Assembly (NCBI RefSeq): GCF_001535545.1
Contig: NZ_CP014141.1
Span: 682,001-746,000 of the forward strand
Source: Thermus parvatiensis
Lineage (GTDB): Bacteria; Deinococcota; Deinococci; Deinococcales; Thermaceae
DNA length: 64,000 nucleotides
Direction: 5' to 3'
In this document: in pieces, positions 35,363 through 45,860 of the stretch
How the letters are laid out: each line of letters begins with the position of its first letter
Numbering within the stretch: the first letter of the stretch is position 1
The notes under the pieces: model-generated
Database searches by the model: none
What the model was told of the DNA's origin: nothing
Seen by the model: only the letters and a program-made list of their open reading frames with translations
Translations under genes and position numbers: made by a program

Positions 35363-36703
35363 TTAGTAGGTGGCCAGGTACCGGTCCAGCTCCCACTGGT
35401 GGACCGTGACCCGGTAGTCGTCCCACTCCATCTGCTTGGCCTGGAGGAAGTGGGTGTAGACGTGTTCGCCCAGGGCCTCCCGGATCACGGGGTCTTTCTT
35501 GAGGGCCTCGAGGGCCTCCCTAAGGGTGCCGGGAAGCTCCCGGATCTTGTGCTTGCGCCTTTCCCGCACGGTCATCTGGTAGATGTTCCGCTGGATGGGC
35601 GGGGGCGGGAGGAGCTTCCGCTCAATCCCGTCCGCGGCGGCGGCGGCCATGACCGCCAGGGCCAGGTAGGGGTTGCAGGAGGGGTCGGGCATCCTGAGCT
35701 CCGCCCGGGTGCCCACGCCCCGGCGGGCCGGGATCCGGATCATGGCGGAGCGGTTGGAGGCGGACCAGGCGATGTTGGTGGGGGCCTCGTACCCGGGGGT
35801 GAGGCGCTTATAGGAGTTCACCAGGGGATTGGTGATGGCCACCATGCCCTCGGCATGCTCCAGAAGCCCGGCGATGAAGTGGAGGGCGGTCTGGGAGAGC
35901 TGGTATTCGGCGTTGGGGTCATAGAAGGCGTTCTCCCCGTCCTTGAAGAGGGAGAGGTGGGTGTGCATGCCGCTGCCGTTGATGCCCCGGATGGGCTTGG
36001 GCAAGAAGGTGGCGTGGAGGCCGTGGTTCAGGGCGATCCGCTTCACCACCCACTTGAAGGTGGCGATGTTGTCGGCGGTGGTGAGGGCGTCGGCGTACTT
36101 GAAGTCAATCTCGTGCTGGCCCGGGGCCACCTCGTGGTGGGAGGCCTCAATCTCAAAGCCCATGGCCACCAGGGCGTTCACCATGTCCCGGCGGGCCTCC
36201 TCCCCCTTGTCTATGGGAGCCAGGTCAAAGTAGCCCGCCTTGTCGTGGGTCTCCACCGTGGGCAGGCCCTCGGGGGTGCGCAGGAAGAGGAAGAACTCGG
36301 GCTCGGGGCCGGCGTACATGTTGTCAAACCCCAGCTTCTGCAGGCGCTCCACCTGGCGCTTCAGCACGTACCGGGGGTCCCCCTCAAAGGGACGGCCATC
36401 GGGGTAGGTGACGTCGCAGATGAGCCGGGCCACCCGCCCCCGCGTGGGGTCCTCCACCAGGTCGGGCAGGATGACGAAGGTGTTGTAGTCGGGCTTGAGG
36501 AGCATGTCCGACTCCTCAATCCGGGTGAAGCCCTCAATGGAGGAGCCGTCAAACATGATCTCCCCGTCCAGGGCCTTTTCAAACTGGGAGGCCGGCACCT
36601 CCACGTTCTTGACCACGCCCAGGATGTCCGTGATCTGCAGGCGCAAGAATTTGACGTTTTCCTCTTTAAGCGCTTTTAAAATCTCAGCCTTGGTGTAACC
36701 CAT
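35363..36703 (-). CDS. glnA: Glutamine synthetase, type I
   Basis: A 446-residue [13 protein letters not shown] (beta-grasp end), [10 protein letters not shown] (catalytic Glu), [37 protein letters not shown] and [28 protein letters not shown]. The adenylylation motif region (NLYxLP type) near the end reads [20 protein letters not shown], so the classic tyrosine loop is altered. It makes glutamine from glutamate and ammonia. The ATG at 36703 is chosen over an upstream ATG because GGGAGGCGAAG precedes it and the family starts there. Confidence 0.95.
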   Translation of the reverse strand: MGYTKAEILKALKEENVKFLRLQITDILGVVKNVEVPASQFEKALDGEIMFDGSSIEGFTRIEESDMLLKPDYNTFVILPDLVEDPTRGRVARLICDVTYPDGRPFEGDPRYVLKRQVERLQKLGFDNMYAGPEPEFFLFLRTPEGLPTVETHDKAGYFDLAPIDKGEEARRDMVNALVAMGFEIEASHHEVAPGQHEIDFKYADALTTADNIATFKWVVKRIALNHGLHATFLPKPIRGINGSGMHTHLSLFKDGENAFYDPNAEYQLSQTALHFIAGLLEHAEGMVAITNPLVNSYKRLTPGYEAPTNIAWSASNRSAMIRIPARRGVGTRAELRMPDPSCNPYLALAVMAAAAADGIERKLLPPPPIQRNIYQMTVRERRKHKIRELPGTLREALEALKKDPVIREALGEHVYTHFLQAKQMEWDDYRVTVHQWELDRYLATY

Positions 36704-36764
36704 CTTCGCCTCCCTTTCCGTTTGGGTCCCGGGCTTTCGCCGTTTTGCCCGGACCTTGTTGCGG

Positions 36765-36794
36765 AGTGTACTGGGAAATGCGGTCAAATGTCAA
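36765..36794 (-). promoter_or_regulatory. Sigma-A promoter of glnA
   Basis: TTGACA (36789-36794) and TACACT (36765-36770) on the minus strand with an 18-bp spacer. It leaves a leader of about 55 nt before the ATG at 36703. The region is visibly A+T-rich compared with the rest of the window. Confidence 0.75.
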
Positions 36795-36882
36795 GCTTAG
36801 GTAGGTCAAAACGCCAAAAACCTTTTACGCTCCGTTTATACGGACACGAGGGGGACGGTAGACTGGAGCGGGAGGTGAAGCC

Positions 36883-38541
36883 ATGAAACGGCGGGAAGTG
36901 TTGCAGGCGGGTATGGCCCTAGGGGGGCTTGCGGGGCTCGGGCGGGCCCTGGCCCAGGGGGGGTTCACCCTGACCCTGGTCCACACCAACGACACCCACG
37001 CCCACCTCGAGCCCGTGGAGCTCACCCTCTCCGGCAAGAAGACCCCCGTGGGGGGCGTGGCCCGGCGCGTGGCCCTTTTTGACCGCGTCTGGGCCCGGGC
37101 GAAAAACCCCCTCTTCCTGGACGCCGGGGACGTTTTCCAGGGCACCCTCTACTTCAACCAGTACCGGGGCCTGGCGGACCGCTACTTCATGCACCGGCTC
37201 CGCTACCGGGTCATGGCCCTGGGGAACCACGAGTTTGACCTGGGGCCTGGGCCCCTGGCGGACTTCCTCAAGGGGGCGAGGTTTAAGGTGGTCTCCGCCA
37301 ACGTGGACGTAAGCCAAGAGCCCCGGCTTAAGGGGCTTTTCGCTCCCTACGCCGTGGTCGTGGTGGGCGGGGAGCGGGTGGGGATCATCGGCCTCACCAC
37401 TCCCGAAACCCGGGAGATCTCCAACCCCGGGCCTACCGTGGCCTTCCTGGACCCCTACGAGGCCGCCCAGAAGGCGGTGTACGAGCTCCTCGCCAAGGGG
37501 GTCAACAAGATCGTGGTCCTCTCCCACCTGGGCTACGGTGAGGACTTGAAGCTCGCCCGGAGGCTCGTGGGGGCCCAGGTGATTGTGGGGGGGCACTCCC
37601 ATACCCTCCTAGGGAGCTTCCCCCACAAGGAGCTAAGCCCTGCGGGGCCCTACCCCACGGTGGTCAAGAACCCCGAAGGGAAGGACGTCCTGGTGGTCCA
37701 GGCCTGGGAGTGGGGGAAGGTGGTGGGCCTCTTGGAGGTCACCTTTGACGCCAAGGGGGAGCTTTTGGCCTACAAGGGGGAGGCCCTCCTCATGACCCCC
37801 GAGGCTGCCTCCGAGGATTTCTTTGCCAAGGAGGCCCTCCTCGCCTACGCCCAGCCGGTGATGGCCCTCATGAGCCAGGTGATCGCCGAGGCCAAGGTGG
37901 ACCTGGTGGGGGAAAGGGCTGTGGTGCGCAGGCGGGAGAGCAACCTGGGAAACCTCATCACGGATGGGATGCTCTGGAAGACGAGAAACGCCGGGGTAAG
38001 AATCGCCCTGCAAAACGGCGGGGGCATCCGCGCCTCCATCCCCAAGGGGCCCATCACCGTGGGTAAGGTCTACGAGGTCCTGCCCTTCGGCAACACCCTG
38101 GTGGTCATGGACCTGAAGGGCAAGGAGATCCTGGCCGCCCTGGAGAACGGGGTCTCCCAGTGGGAAAACACCGCGGGGCGCTTCCTGCAGGTTTCGGGCC
38201 TCCGCTACGCCTTTGACCTCTCCCGCCCCGCGGGAAGCCGGGTGGTGCGGGTGGAGGTGAAGACGGAGAAGGGCTACCAGCCCTTGGACCTCGAGGCCAC
38301 CTACCGGGTGGTGGTGAACAACTTTATCGCCGCCGGCGGGGACGGCTTCACCGTGCTCAAGGAAGCCCAGGGCTACCGGGTGGATACGGGCTTCAGCGAC
38401 GCCGAAAGCTTCATGGACTACCTGAAGGAACTTAAGGTAGTAGAGGCGGGCCTCGAGGGGCGGATCGAGATCCTGAACGAGCCCAAGGGGGAGCGCCCCG
38501 CCTACTGGGCCTACCGAGTGCCGGGCCTGGTGGGGGCCTAG
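36883..38541 (+). CDS. Exported 5'-nucleotidase / UshA-type metallophosphoesterase
   Basis: A 552-residue protein. It opens with a twin-arginine-like signal, MKRREVLQAGMALGGLAGLG. The metallophosphoesterase domain has VHTNDTHAHLEP, FLDAGDVFQGTLY, ALGNHEFDLG, VLSHLGYGEDL and VIVGGHSHT. The C-terminal substrate domain has RRRESNLGNLITDGML, ALQNGGGIRASI, VLPFGNTLVVMDLKG and NNFIAAGGDGF. It dephosphorylates external nucleotides or related esters. The ATG is preceded by GGGAGGTGA. Divergent from glnA by 179 bp. Confidence 0.9.
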   Translation: MKRREVLQAGMALGGLAGLGRALAQGGFTLTLVHTNDTHAHLEPVELTLSGKKTPVGGVARRVALFDRVWARAKNPLFLDAGDVFQGTLYFNQYRGLADRYFMHRLRYRVMALGNHEFDLGPGPLADFLKGARFKVVSANVDVSQEPRLKGLFAPYAVVVVGGERVGIIGLTTPETREISNPGPTVAFLDPYEAAQKAVYELLAKGVNKIVVLSHLGYGEDLKLARRLVGAQVIVGGHSHTLLGSFPHKELSPAGPYPTVVKNPEGKDVLVVQAWEWGKVVGLLEVTFDAKGELLAYKGEALLMTPEAASEDFFAKEALLAYAQPVMALMSQVIAEAKVDLVGERAVVRRRESNLGNLITDGMLWKTRNAGVRIALQNGGGIRASIPKGPITVGKVYEVLPFGNTLVVMDLKGKEILAALENGVSQWENTAGRFLQVSGLRYAFDLSRPAGSRVVRVEVKTEKGYQPLDLEATYRVVVNNFIAAGGDGFTVLKEAQGYRVDTGFSDAESFMDYLKELKVVEAGLEGRIEILNEPKGERPAYWAYRVPGLVGA

Positions 38542-38555
38542 GTCCCAAGGCTAAA

Positions 38556-38579
38556 CCCCCCGGGGCTAGCCCCGGGGGG
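38556..38579 (+). terminator. Terminator after the 5'-nucleotidase gene
   Basis: CCCCCCGGGGC-TA-GCCCCGGGGGG is a perfect 11-bp GC palindrome 15 nt past the stop codon. No U-tract follows, which is common for Thermus hairpins. Confidence 0.7.
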
Positions 38580-38684
38580 CCTTCCCGTGCCCTTAGTCCC
38601 TTCCGGAAAGGGGTAATGGGAAAGGAACCTAGGGGGTATGCGAGGCTCCTCCCCGGGTTCCGGGGGCGAAGGGTAGGGTATAAG

Positions 38685-41119
38685 ATGAAGGGCATGCTCA
38701 AGGGCGAAGGCCCAGGTCCCCTCCCGCCCCTTCTGCAGCAGTACGTGGAGCTCCGGGACCGCTACCCGGACTACCTCCTCCTCTTCCAGGTGGGGGACTT
38801 CTACGAGTGCTTCGGGGAGGATGCCGAGAGGCTCGCCCGCGCGCTTGGCCTCGTCCTCACCCACAAGACCAGCAAGGACTTCACCACCCCCATGGCGGGG
38901 ATCCCCATAAGGGCCTTTGACGCCTACGCCGAAAGGCTTCTCAAGATGGGCTTCCGCCTGGCGGTGGCCGACCAGGTGGAGCCTGCCGAGGAGGCGGAAG
39001 GCCTGGTGCGTCGGGAGGTGACCCAGCTCCTCACCCCGGGGACCCTCACCCAGGAGGCCCTCCTCCCCCGGGAGGCCAACTACCTGGCCGCCGTCGCCAC
39101 CGGGGACGGGTGGGGCCTGGCCTTTTTGGACGTCTCCACCGGAGAGTTCAAGGGGACCCTCCTCAAGAGCAAAAGCGCCCTGTACGACGAGCTTTTCCGC
39201 CATAGGCCCGCCGAGGTCCTTTTGGCCCCGGAGCTACGGGAGAACGAGGCCTTCGTGGCCGAGTTCCGGAAGCGCTTTCCCGTGATGCTCTCCGAGGCCC
39301 CCTTTGAGCCCCAGGGGGAGGGTCCTTTGGCCCTGAGGCGGGCCCAGGGGGCGCTCCTCGCCTACGCCCGGGCCACCCAGGGGGGGGCCTTGAGCGTGCG
39401 CCCTTTCCGCCTCTACGACCCCGGGGCCTTCGTGCGCCTGCCGGAGGCGAGCCTGAAGGCCCTCGAGGTCTTTGAGCCCCTGAGGGGCCAGGACACCCTC
39501 TTCGGCGTTCTGGACGAGACCCGGACCGCCCCCGGAAGAAGGCTCCTCCAGGCCTGGCTCCGCCACCCCCTTCTGGAAAGGGGGCCCTTGGAGGCGAGGC
39601 TTGACCGGGTGGAGCGCTTCGTGCGGGAGGGGGCCCTACGCGAGGGGGTGAGGCGCCTTCTCTTCCGCCTCGCCGACCTGGAGCGCCTGGCCACGAGGCT
39701 GGAGCTTTCCCGGGCAAGCCCGAAAGACCTTGCCGCCCTAAGGCGGAGCCTGGAGATCCTCCCCGAGCTTAAGGGCCTTCTGGGGGAGGAGGTAGGGCTT
39801 CCCGACCTCTCCGGCCTTTTGGAGGAGCTTAGGGCGGCTTTGGTGGAGGACCCGCCCCTCAAGGTCTCCGAGGGGGGGCTCATCCGGGAGGGGTACGACC
39901 CGGACCTGGACGCCTTGAGGCGGGCCCACGCCGAGGGGGTGGCCTACTTCCTGGACCTCGAGGCCCGGGAGAAGGAGAGGACGGGCATCCCCACCCTCAA
40001 GGTGGGGTACAACGCCGTCTTCGGCTACTACCTGGAGGTGACCCGGCCCTACTACGAGAAGGTGCCCCAGGAGTACCGCCCCGTCCAGACCCTCAAGGAC
40101 CGGCAGCGCTACACCCTGCCGGAGATGAAGGAGCGGGAAAGGGAGCTTTACCGCCTCGAGGCCCTCATCAAAAGGCGCGAGGAGGAGGTCTTTCTTTCCC
40201 TAAAGGAAAGCGCCAAGAAGGAGGCGGAGGCCCTAAGGGAAGCGGCGCGGGTCCTCGCCGAGCTTGACGTCTACGCCGCCCTCGCCGAGGTGGCGGTACG
40301 CTATGGCTACACCAGGCCCCGCTTCGGGGAGAGGCTTCGGATCAGGGCCGGGCGCCACCCGGTGGTGGAGCGCCGCACCGCCTTCGTCCCCAACGACCTG
40401 GAGATGGCCCACGAGCTTGTCCTCGTCACCGGGCCCAACATGGCGGGGAAGTCCACCTTTCTCCGCCAGACCGCCCTCATCGCCCTCCTCGCCCAGATCG
40501 GGAGCTTCGTGCCCGCCGAGGAGGCGGAGCTTCCCCTCTTTGACGGGATCTACACCCGGATCGGGGCCTCCGACGACCTCGCTGGGGGAAGAGCACCTTC
40601 ATGGTGGAGATGGAGGAGGTGGCCCTGGTGCTCAAGGAGGCCACCGAACGTAGCCTCGTCCTCCTGGACGAGGTGGGCCGGGGCACGAGCAGCCTGGACG
40701 GGGTGGCCATCGCCACCGCCCTCGCCGAGGCCCTGCACGAAAGGCGCGCCTACACCCTCTTCGCCACCCACTACTTTGAGCTCACCGCCCTCGCCCTTCC
40801 CCGGCTCAAGAACCTGCACGTGGCCGCCAAGGAGGAGGAGGGGGGGCTCGTCTTCTACCACCAGGTCCTCCCCGGGCCCGCCTCCAAGAGCTACGGGGTG
40901 GAGGTGGCGGAGATGGCGGGCCTGCCCAAGGAGGTGGTGGAGCGGGCCAAGGCGCTCCTCAGGGCCATGGCCGCAAGGCGGGAGGGGGTCTTGGAGGAGG
41001 TCTTGGAGCGCCTCCTCGCCTTAGACCCCGACCGCCTCACCCCCCTCGAGGCCCTGAGGTTCCTCCACGAGCTCAAGGCCTTGGCCCTGGGCCTCCCCCT
41101 AGGTAGCATGAAGGGGTGA
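38685..41119 (+). CDS. mutS: DNA mismatch recognition protein MutS (frameshift in G run)
   Basis: Closely similar to the Thermus MutS proteins I know. The N-terminal mismatch-binding motif is FQVGDFYECFGEDAERLA (Phe-x-Glu wedge), followed by the clamp and lever region and the ATPase with Walker A TGPNMAGKSTFLRQ, LDEVGRGTSSLDG and FATHYFELT. The frame breaks in the signature ASDDLAGG/KSTFMVEM; one extra G in the five-G run at 40584-40588 restores 811 residues. The ATG at 38685 is preferred, but an in-frame extension upstream to 38616 exists. mutL overlaps its stop by 4 nt. Confidence 0.95.
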
Positions 41120-42753
41120 TCCGCCCCCTCCCTCCGGAGCTTAGGGGCCTCCTCGCCCGGGGCGAGGTGCTCCTTGCGGTGAAGGACGCCGTGCGGGAGC
41201 TTCTGGAAAACGCCCTGGACGCTGGGGCCAGAAGGGTGCGGGTGGAGCTTTGGGGCGGGGGGCTGAAAAGGCTTGTGGTGGAGGACGACGGGGAGGGGAT
41301 CCCCCTGGAAGACCTCCCCCTCGCCGTGGAGCCCTACGCCACGAGCAAGCTCCAGGACCTTAAGGGCATCCGCACCCTGGGCTTCCGCGGCCAGGCCCTC
41401 TACGCCCTGAGGCAGGCGGCCAGGCTCAGGATCCGCTCCCGGCCTCGAGGGCAGCTCGGCGGCGGACTCCTCCTCGCGGAAGGGGAGTGGGTGGAGGTGC
41501 GCCCCGTCCCCGCTCCTCCGGGGACCCGGGTGGAGGTGGAGGGCCTTTTCCTCGGGGAGGGGCGGGACCCGAAGGGGGAGGTCCGGGGGGTCTTGGACCT
41601 CCTAAAGCGCTACCTCCTCCACCACCCCCGCCTCGCCCTGGCCCTTTTCGCGGAAGGGGAGGCCCGGCTCCTCTTCCCGGGGGCGGGGCTTGAGGAGGCG
41701 GCCCGCCTCGCCTTCGGCCGCCTCCTGGCCAAGCGGCTTCTTCCCCTGGCCTACGAGGCGGGGGGCCTCGAGGTCCAGGGCCTCGTTTCCCGGCCGGAGG
41801 TGAGCCGCACCCGGCCGGACCGGCTCTTCCTCGCGGTGAACGGGAGGCCGGTGGCCTTCCCCGAGGGGCTCCTCCGGCGGGTGCGCCGCGCCTACCGGGA
41901 GCTTCTGCCGGAGGGGCACTACCCCGTGGGCGTCCTGAACCTTTTCCTCCCCCAGGAGGCCTTTCGCCTGCGCCTGGACGCGAGGAAGGAGGAGGTGGTC
42001 CTTTCCGAGGAGGCGGAGGCCCTGGTGGAGGAGGCCCTCCACGCCCTCTTCCGGCGGGAGAACCTGGCCCGGGCCCTCCCCGAGCCCAAGCCTCTCCAGC
42101 CCTTAAGCCCCCCCACGGCCTCGGGCCTGCCCCGCCTCCGCTTCCTCGCCCAGTTCCGGGAGAGCTACCTCCTCGCCGAGGCAGGAGACACCCTCTACGT
42201 GGTGGACCAGCACGCCGCCCACGAGCGCATCCTCTATGAAGACCTCCTCAAGCGGGTTGCCGAGGGGCCGAGGCCCCTCCCCCGGCCCCTCCTCGTCCTC
42301 TTGGCCCCCGAGGAGGAGGTCCTTTTGGAGGCAGAGCAGGAGGCTTTGGCGGAGCTTTTCCGCTGGGAGCCCTTCGGCCCCGGGAGGGTGCGGCTCCTTT
42401 CCGCCCCTTCCTTCCTCCACCCCTATCCTCTGCTCCTCCCCGAGGTCTTCAAGGAGGCCTTGCGCGGGGAGGGGAGAAGCCTCAAGGCCCTCCTCGCCCG
42501 CCTCGCCTGCCTCCCCGCCGTCAAAGCGGGCCACCCCCTGGGAGAGGCCCAAGGCCAGGCCCTCCTGGACGCCCTCCTCGCCTGCGAGACCCCCTGGGCC
42601 TGCCCCCACGGAAGGCCCGTCCTCCTCGCCCTCAAGGAGGAGGACCTCATCCGCCGCTTTGGACGCCGCTCGGGGGCTCGGGGAGGAGGAGAAGCCCGTT
42701 TTCGTCGGCAAGAAGAAAATTTCCCGGAAGCACCTCTACCCCGAGAACCTTAA
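41116..42753 (+). CDS. mutL: DNA mismatch repair endonuclease MutL
   Basis: A 545-residue GHKL ATPase: ELLENALDAGA (motif I), DDGEGIPLEDL, TSKLQDLKGIRTLGFRGQAL and GTRVEVEGLF. The C-terminal dimerisation and nuclease domain carries DQHAAHERILYE, the DQHA(x)2E(x)4E metal-binding motif of nicking MutL proteins, and ETPWACPHGRP. It therefore nicks DNA itself rather than through MutH, as expected outside the gamma-proteobacteria. The start GTG overlaps mutS (GTGA). Its 3' 107 nt overlap the convergent rraA-like gene, whose stop lies at 42647. Confidence 0.95.
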   Translation: MIRPLPPELRGLLARGEVLLAVKDAVRELLENALDAGARRVRVELWGGGLKRLVVEDDGEGIPLEDLPLAVEPYATSKLQDLKGIRTLGFRGQALYALRQAARLRIRSRPRGQLGGGLLLAEGEWVEVRPVPAPPGTRVEVEGLFLGEGRDPKGEVRGVLDLLKRYLLHHPRLALALFAEGEARLLFPGAGLEEAARLAFGRLLAKRLLPLAYEAGGLEVQGLVSRPEVSRTRPDRLFLAVNGRPVAFPEGLLRRVRRAYRELLPEGHYPVGVLNLFLPQEAFRLRLDARKEEVVLSEEAEALVEEALHALFRRENLARALPEPKPLQPLSPPTASGLPRLRFLAQFRESYLLAEAGDTLYVVDQHAAHERILYEDLLKRVAEGPRPLPRPLLVLLAPEEEVLLEAEQEALAELFRWEPFGPGRVRLLSAPSFLHPYPLLLPEVFKEALRGEGRSLKALLARLACLPAVKAGHPLGEAQGQALLDALLACETPWACPHGRPVLLALKEEDLIRRFGRRSGARGGGEARFRRQEENFPEAPLPREP

Positions 42754-43141
42754 GGGGCACGTCCACCTCCCCCTTGCCCTCCTTGGCGCTCTTTTTGGGG
42801 GTGGCGGCGAGGGCGAGGAGGCCGATGGGCACCCCCCTAAGCTCCTCCGTGTCCCGCACCGCCCCATGGACCACCACCCCGGCCCACCCCCTTTCCCAGG
42901 CCAGGCGGGCCAGGTTGCCCCCGAGGAGGGCGGTGCGCAAAGAGCCGCCCCCGTCCACGAAGAGGACCTGGCCCTCGCCCCCTTCCTCCAGCACCCGGCG
43001 CACCAGGGCGTTGTCCTCAAAGACTTTTAGCGTCCTGACCCGGCCCGCAAAGCGGGTTTTGCCGCCGAAGCTTTTGAAGACCATGGGGAGGGTTTCCCCC
43101 TCCGGGTGAAGGTCCGAAAGGTCTGGGGTGCGCGCCTCCAT
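42647..43141 (-). CDS. RraA-like protein (RNase E inhibitor / HMG-aldolase fold)
   Basis: A 164-residue protein starting [27 protein letters not shown]. The family core is [53 protein letters not shown]. RraA relatives either bind RNase E or catalyse HMG/CHA aldol cleavage with GxxxxR-D residues (GAVRD present here). Which applies in Thermus is not settled by sequence. The promoter is leaderless and shared with divergent purU. Confidence 0.85.
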   Translation of the reverse strand: MEARTPDLSDLHPEGETLPMVFKSFGGKTRFAGRVRTLKVFEDNALVRRVLEEGGEGQVLFVDGGGSLRTALLGGNLARLAWERGWAGVVVHGAVRDTEELRGVPIGLLALAATPKKSAKEGKGEVDVPLKVLGVEVLPGNFLLADENGLLLLPEPPSGVQSGG

Positions 43142-43159
43142 GGGGATATAGTAGCGGGC
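43142..43159. promoter_or_regulatory. 18-bp bidirectional leaderless promoter (rraA-like / purU)
   Basis: TATAGTA (43147-43153) is the only possible -10 in this 18-bp gap. Rightward, TATAGT is 7 nt from the purU ATG. Leftward, TACTAT is 6 nt from the rraA-like ATG. Same architecture as at 17849 and 56476. Confidence 0.65.
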
Positions 43160-44017
43160 ATGGAGGAGGCGAGGCTTCTCGTCACCTGTCCGGACCGGCC
43201 CGGCATCGTCGCCGCTGTGAGCGGTTTCCTCTACGCCCACGGGGCCAACATCACCGATTTGCAGCAGCACTCCACCGACCCCGAGGGAGGGACCTTCTTC
43301 ATGCGGGTGGCCTTCACCGCCTCCCACCTGGACCTGGCCCGCCCCGCCCTGGAAAGGGCCTTCCAGGAGGTGGTGGCGGAGCGCTTCGCCATGGCCTGGC
43401 GCCTGGCCTACGCCTCCGAGAGGAAGCGGACGGCCATCCTCGTCTCCAAGCCCGCCCACGCCCTTTTGGAGCTCCTCTGGCGCTACCGGATGGGGGAGCT
43501 TCCCATGGAGCTCCGCCTGGTCATCTCCAACCACCCCGACCACCGGGAGGAGGTGGAGCGCTTCGGCATTCCCTACCACCACGTGCCCGTGGAGAAGGAC
43601 CGCAAGGAGGAGGCGGAGGAGAGAATCCTCGCCCTTTTGGAGGAGGAGGGGGTGGAGCTCGTGATCCTCGCCCGCTACATGCAGATCCTCTCCCCTCGCT
43701 TCGTGGCGCGCTACCCCATGCGGATCATCAACATCCACCACTCCTTCCTCCCCGCCTTCGCCGGGGCCGACCCCTACCGCCAGGCTTACGAGCGGGGGGT
43801 GAAGCTCATCGGGGCCACGGCCCACTACGTCACCGAGGAGCTGGACGCCGGGCCCATCATAGAGCAGGACGTGGTGCGGGTTTCCCACCGCCACTCGGTG
43901 CGGGAGATGAAGCGCCTCGGGCGGGAGCTGGAGCGCACCGTTTTGGCCCGGGCGGTGCGCTGGCACCTGGAGGACCGGGTGATCGTCCACGGCAACAAGA
44001 CCGTGGTCTTCGTCTAA
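43160..44017 (+). CDS. purU: Formyltetrahydrofolate deformylase
   Basis: A 285-residue protein. The N-terminal ACT domain ([31 protein letters not shown]) is followed by a formyltransferase fold with [33 protein letters not shown] (catalytic Asn and His) and [20 protein letters not shown] (catalytic Asp). It hydrolyses 10-formyl-THF to formate and THF, feeding purine synthesis. The ATG at 43160 rather than an upstream in-frame ATG is supported by the ACT-domain start and the leaderless -10. Confidence 0.94.
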   Translation: MEEARLLVTCPDRPGIVAAVSGFLYAHGANITDLQQHSTDPEGGTFFMRVAFTASHLDLARPALERAFQEVVAERFAMAWRLAYASERKRTAILVSKPAHALLELLWRYRMGELPMELRLVISNHPDHREEVERFGIPYHHVPVEKDRKEEAEERILALLEEEGVELVILARYMQILSPRFVARYPMRIINIHHSFLPAFAGADPYRQAYERGVKLIGATAHYVTEELDAGPIIEQDVVRVSHRHSVREMKRLGRELERTVLARAVRWHLEDRVIVHGNKTVVFV

Positions 44018-44063
44018 TCGCCCCCTAACCCCCGGGGCTTAGGGTAAGGCCAGGAGGTGGCGC

Positions 44064-45284
44064 ATGAACCTCGGGCGTTCTTTCCTCGGTTTTCTGGTCC
44101 TTTCCCTGATGGCGGGAGCGGTGCTTTGGTGGGGGCTTAGCAACGGGCAGACCCAGCGTTCCCAGGCTTCCCAGGCGGCCCCTGCCGAGGCCGGGCTCCT
44201 GGAGTACGAGCGCAACACGGTGGAGATCGTGGAGAAGTATGGGGACGGGGTGGTCTACGTGGGGGTGGTGACCCGTCCCCAGAACGTCCAGCTTCCCCCG
44301 GGCTTTGAGTTCTTCGCCCCCTTCCTGCAGATGCCCCCCCAGGAGGGCACGGGCTCAGGGTTCGTGATCGACAAGGAGGGGTACATCCTCACCAACTTTC
44401 ACGTGGTAGAGGGGGCCAGCCAGATCACGGTGAAGTTCCACAACGACCCCAAGGAGTACCAAGCCCGCCTGGTGGGGGCGGCCCCGCCTTTGGACGTGGC
44501 CCTCCTCAAGGTGGACGCCCCCAAGGAGCGCCTGGTGCCCCTGGTCCTGGGGGACTCGGACCGCATCCGCGTGGGGCAGAAGGCCATCGCCATGGGGAAC
44601 CCCTTCGGCCTGGAGTTCACCGTGACCCAGGGGATCGTCTCCGCCATCCGCGAGAACCCTGGGGCCATCGGGGACGAGTCGGGCCTCGTTCCCCAGGTGA
44701 TCCAGACCGACGCCGCCATCAACCCCGGAAACTCCGGGGGGCCCCTCCTCAACTCCCGGGGCGAGGCCATCGGCATCAACACCGCCATCTTCACCCCCAC
44801 GGGCCAGTTCGGGGCGGCCCAGTTCGCCGGGGTGGGGTTCGCCCTGCCCATCAACCTGGTGAAGCAGTACCTCCCCGAGATGCGGGCGGGGAAGACCCTC
44901 ACCGCCGAGGAAATCGTGCGGAGCCGGCCCCGGCTTGGGGTTTCCCTCATCCCCCTCTCCTTCTACCCGGAGAGGCTCCGCCAGCAGTATGGCCTCCCCG
45001 ACACCGGCCTCATGGTCCAGGAGGTGGAGCGGAATAGCCCCGCCCAGAAGGCGGGCCTCAGGGCGCCGAGCCGCTTTGCCTACATCCAGCTGCCCACGGG
45101 CGAGGTGCTTCAGGTGGGGGTGGATGGGGACGTGCTCCTCGAGGCGGACGGCACCCCCCTCACCTCCATCGCCCAGCTCCGCCAGGTGCTCTACGCCAAA
45201 AAGCCCGGGGAGGCGGTGACCCTCAAGGTCTGGCGTCAGGGGCGTACCCTCACCGTGCGGGTGGTGCCTCAGGTCCTGCGGTAG
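44064..45284 (+). CDS. HtrA/DegP-family serine protease
   Basis: A 406-residue envelope protease. One N-terminal signal-anchor helix (about 7-25) is followed by the trypsin-like domain with catalytic His113 (TNFHVVE), Asp144 (LDVALLKV) and Ser224 (GNSGGPLL). A single PDZ domain (about 290-400) contains MVQEVERNSPAQKAGL. It degrades or chaperones misfolded periplasmic proteins. GGAGGTGGCG precedes the ATG, and the acetyltransferase gene starts on the base after its stop. Confidence 0.93.
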   Translation: MNLGRSFLGFLVLSLMAGAVLWWGLSNGQTQRSQASQAAPAEAGLLEYERNTVEIVEKYGDGVVYVGVVTRPQNVQLPPGFEFFAPFLQMPPQEGTGSGFVIDKEGYILTNFHVVEGASQITVKFHNDPKEYQARLVGAAPPLDVALLKVDAPKERLVPLVLGDSDRIRVGQKAIAMGNPFGLEFTVTQGIVSAIRENPGAIGDESGLVPQVIQTDAAINPGNSGGPLLNSRGEAIGINTAIFTPTGQFGAAQFAGVGFALPINLVKQYLPEMRAGKTLTAEEIVRSRPRLGVSLIPLSFYPERLRQQYGLPDTGLMVQEVERNSPAQKAGLRAPSRFAYIQLPTGEVLQVGVDGDVLLEADGTPLTSIAQLRQVLYAKKPGEAVTLKVWRQGRTLTVRVVPQVLR

Positions 45285-45860
45285 ATGGGGGTTTGGGAGA
45301 AGGCGCCGCTAAGGCTTAGGCGCTACCTCGTCTACCGCCGCCAAGGTGGGTGGCCTCCCCTCGTCTTGAGTCCCTCCGTAACGGTGGAGTGGCTGGAAAA
45401 GGGCCTACCCCCCGGGCTTCCCGAGGAGGTCCCGGCCGACGGCCGGGTCTACCCCGTGGCCCGGACCCTCGAGGGCTACCTGGCCCTCGGCCACCCCGGG
45501 GTGGTCCTCCGGGTGGAGGGGCGGTACGCGGGCCACCTCTTCCTCCGCCCTCCGGGCACCCCGCCCCCGCCCCATCTCCCCTGGGGCTTCCTCCCGGAGC
45601 CCCTGCCCTGGGCCTACGGGGCCTTCGTGCGCCCGGAGTACCGGGGCCAGGGCCTCATCCGGTGCGCTTTGGTGGCCCTGGGGAGGGGGTGGGAGGAGGT
45701 CTACGCCGAGGTCCGGCCAGGAAACCTCCCGGCCCGGCGGAGCCTCGAGGGCCTGGGCTTCCGCCCCGTGGGATGGCTTCAGGTCCTTATCCTGGGGGTG
45801 CCTAAGGTGCGCTGGTGGCGCTTCGCCCGCTTCAAGGCGGAAAGAGGAGGCGCACCCTAA
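45285..45860 (+). CDS. GNAT-family N-acetyltransferase
   Basis: A 191-residue protein with an acetyl-CoA site VRPEYRGQGLIRCALVAL (motif A, RGQGL) and a C-terminal GNLPARRSLEGLGFRPVGW, typical of GNAT enzymes. The first 100 residues are unassigned. The substrate is unknown. Its ATG immediately follows the protease TAG, so the two are co-translated. Its last 29 nt overlap the convergent DUF1850 gene. Confidence 0.8.
   Translation: MGVWEKAPLRLRRYLVYRRQGGWPPLVLSPSVTVEWLEKGLPPGLPEEVPADGRVYPVARTLEGYLALGHPGVVLRVEGRYAGHLFLRPPGTPPPPHLPWGFLPEPLPWAYGAFVRPEYRGQGLIRCALVALGRGWEEVYAEVRPGNLPARRSLEGLGFRPVGWLQVLILGVPKVRWWRFARFKAERGGAP

Noticed and set aside
38685..41119. Loss-of-function mutS (mutator strain)
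   Set aside because: The break matches the window-wide pattern of missing bases in G runs and both flanking segments are perfectly conserved, so sequence error is preferred.
42647..43990. Long minus-strand frame including the rraA-like gene and antisense of purU
   Set aside because: Only the part from the ATG at 43141 encodes a recognisable protein. The rest is the complement of purU and has no family features.
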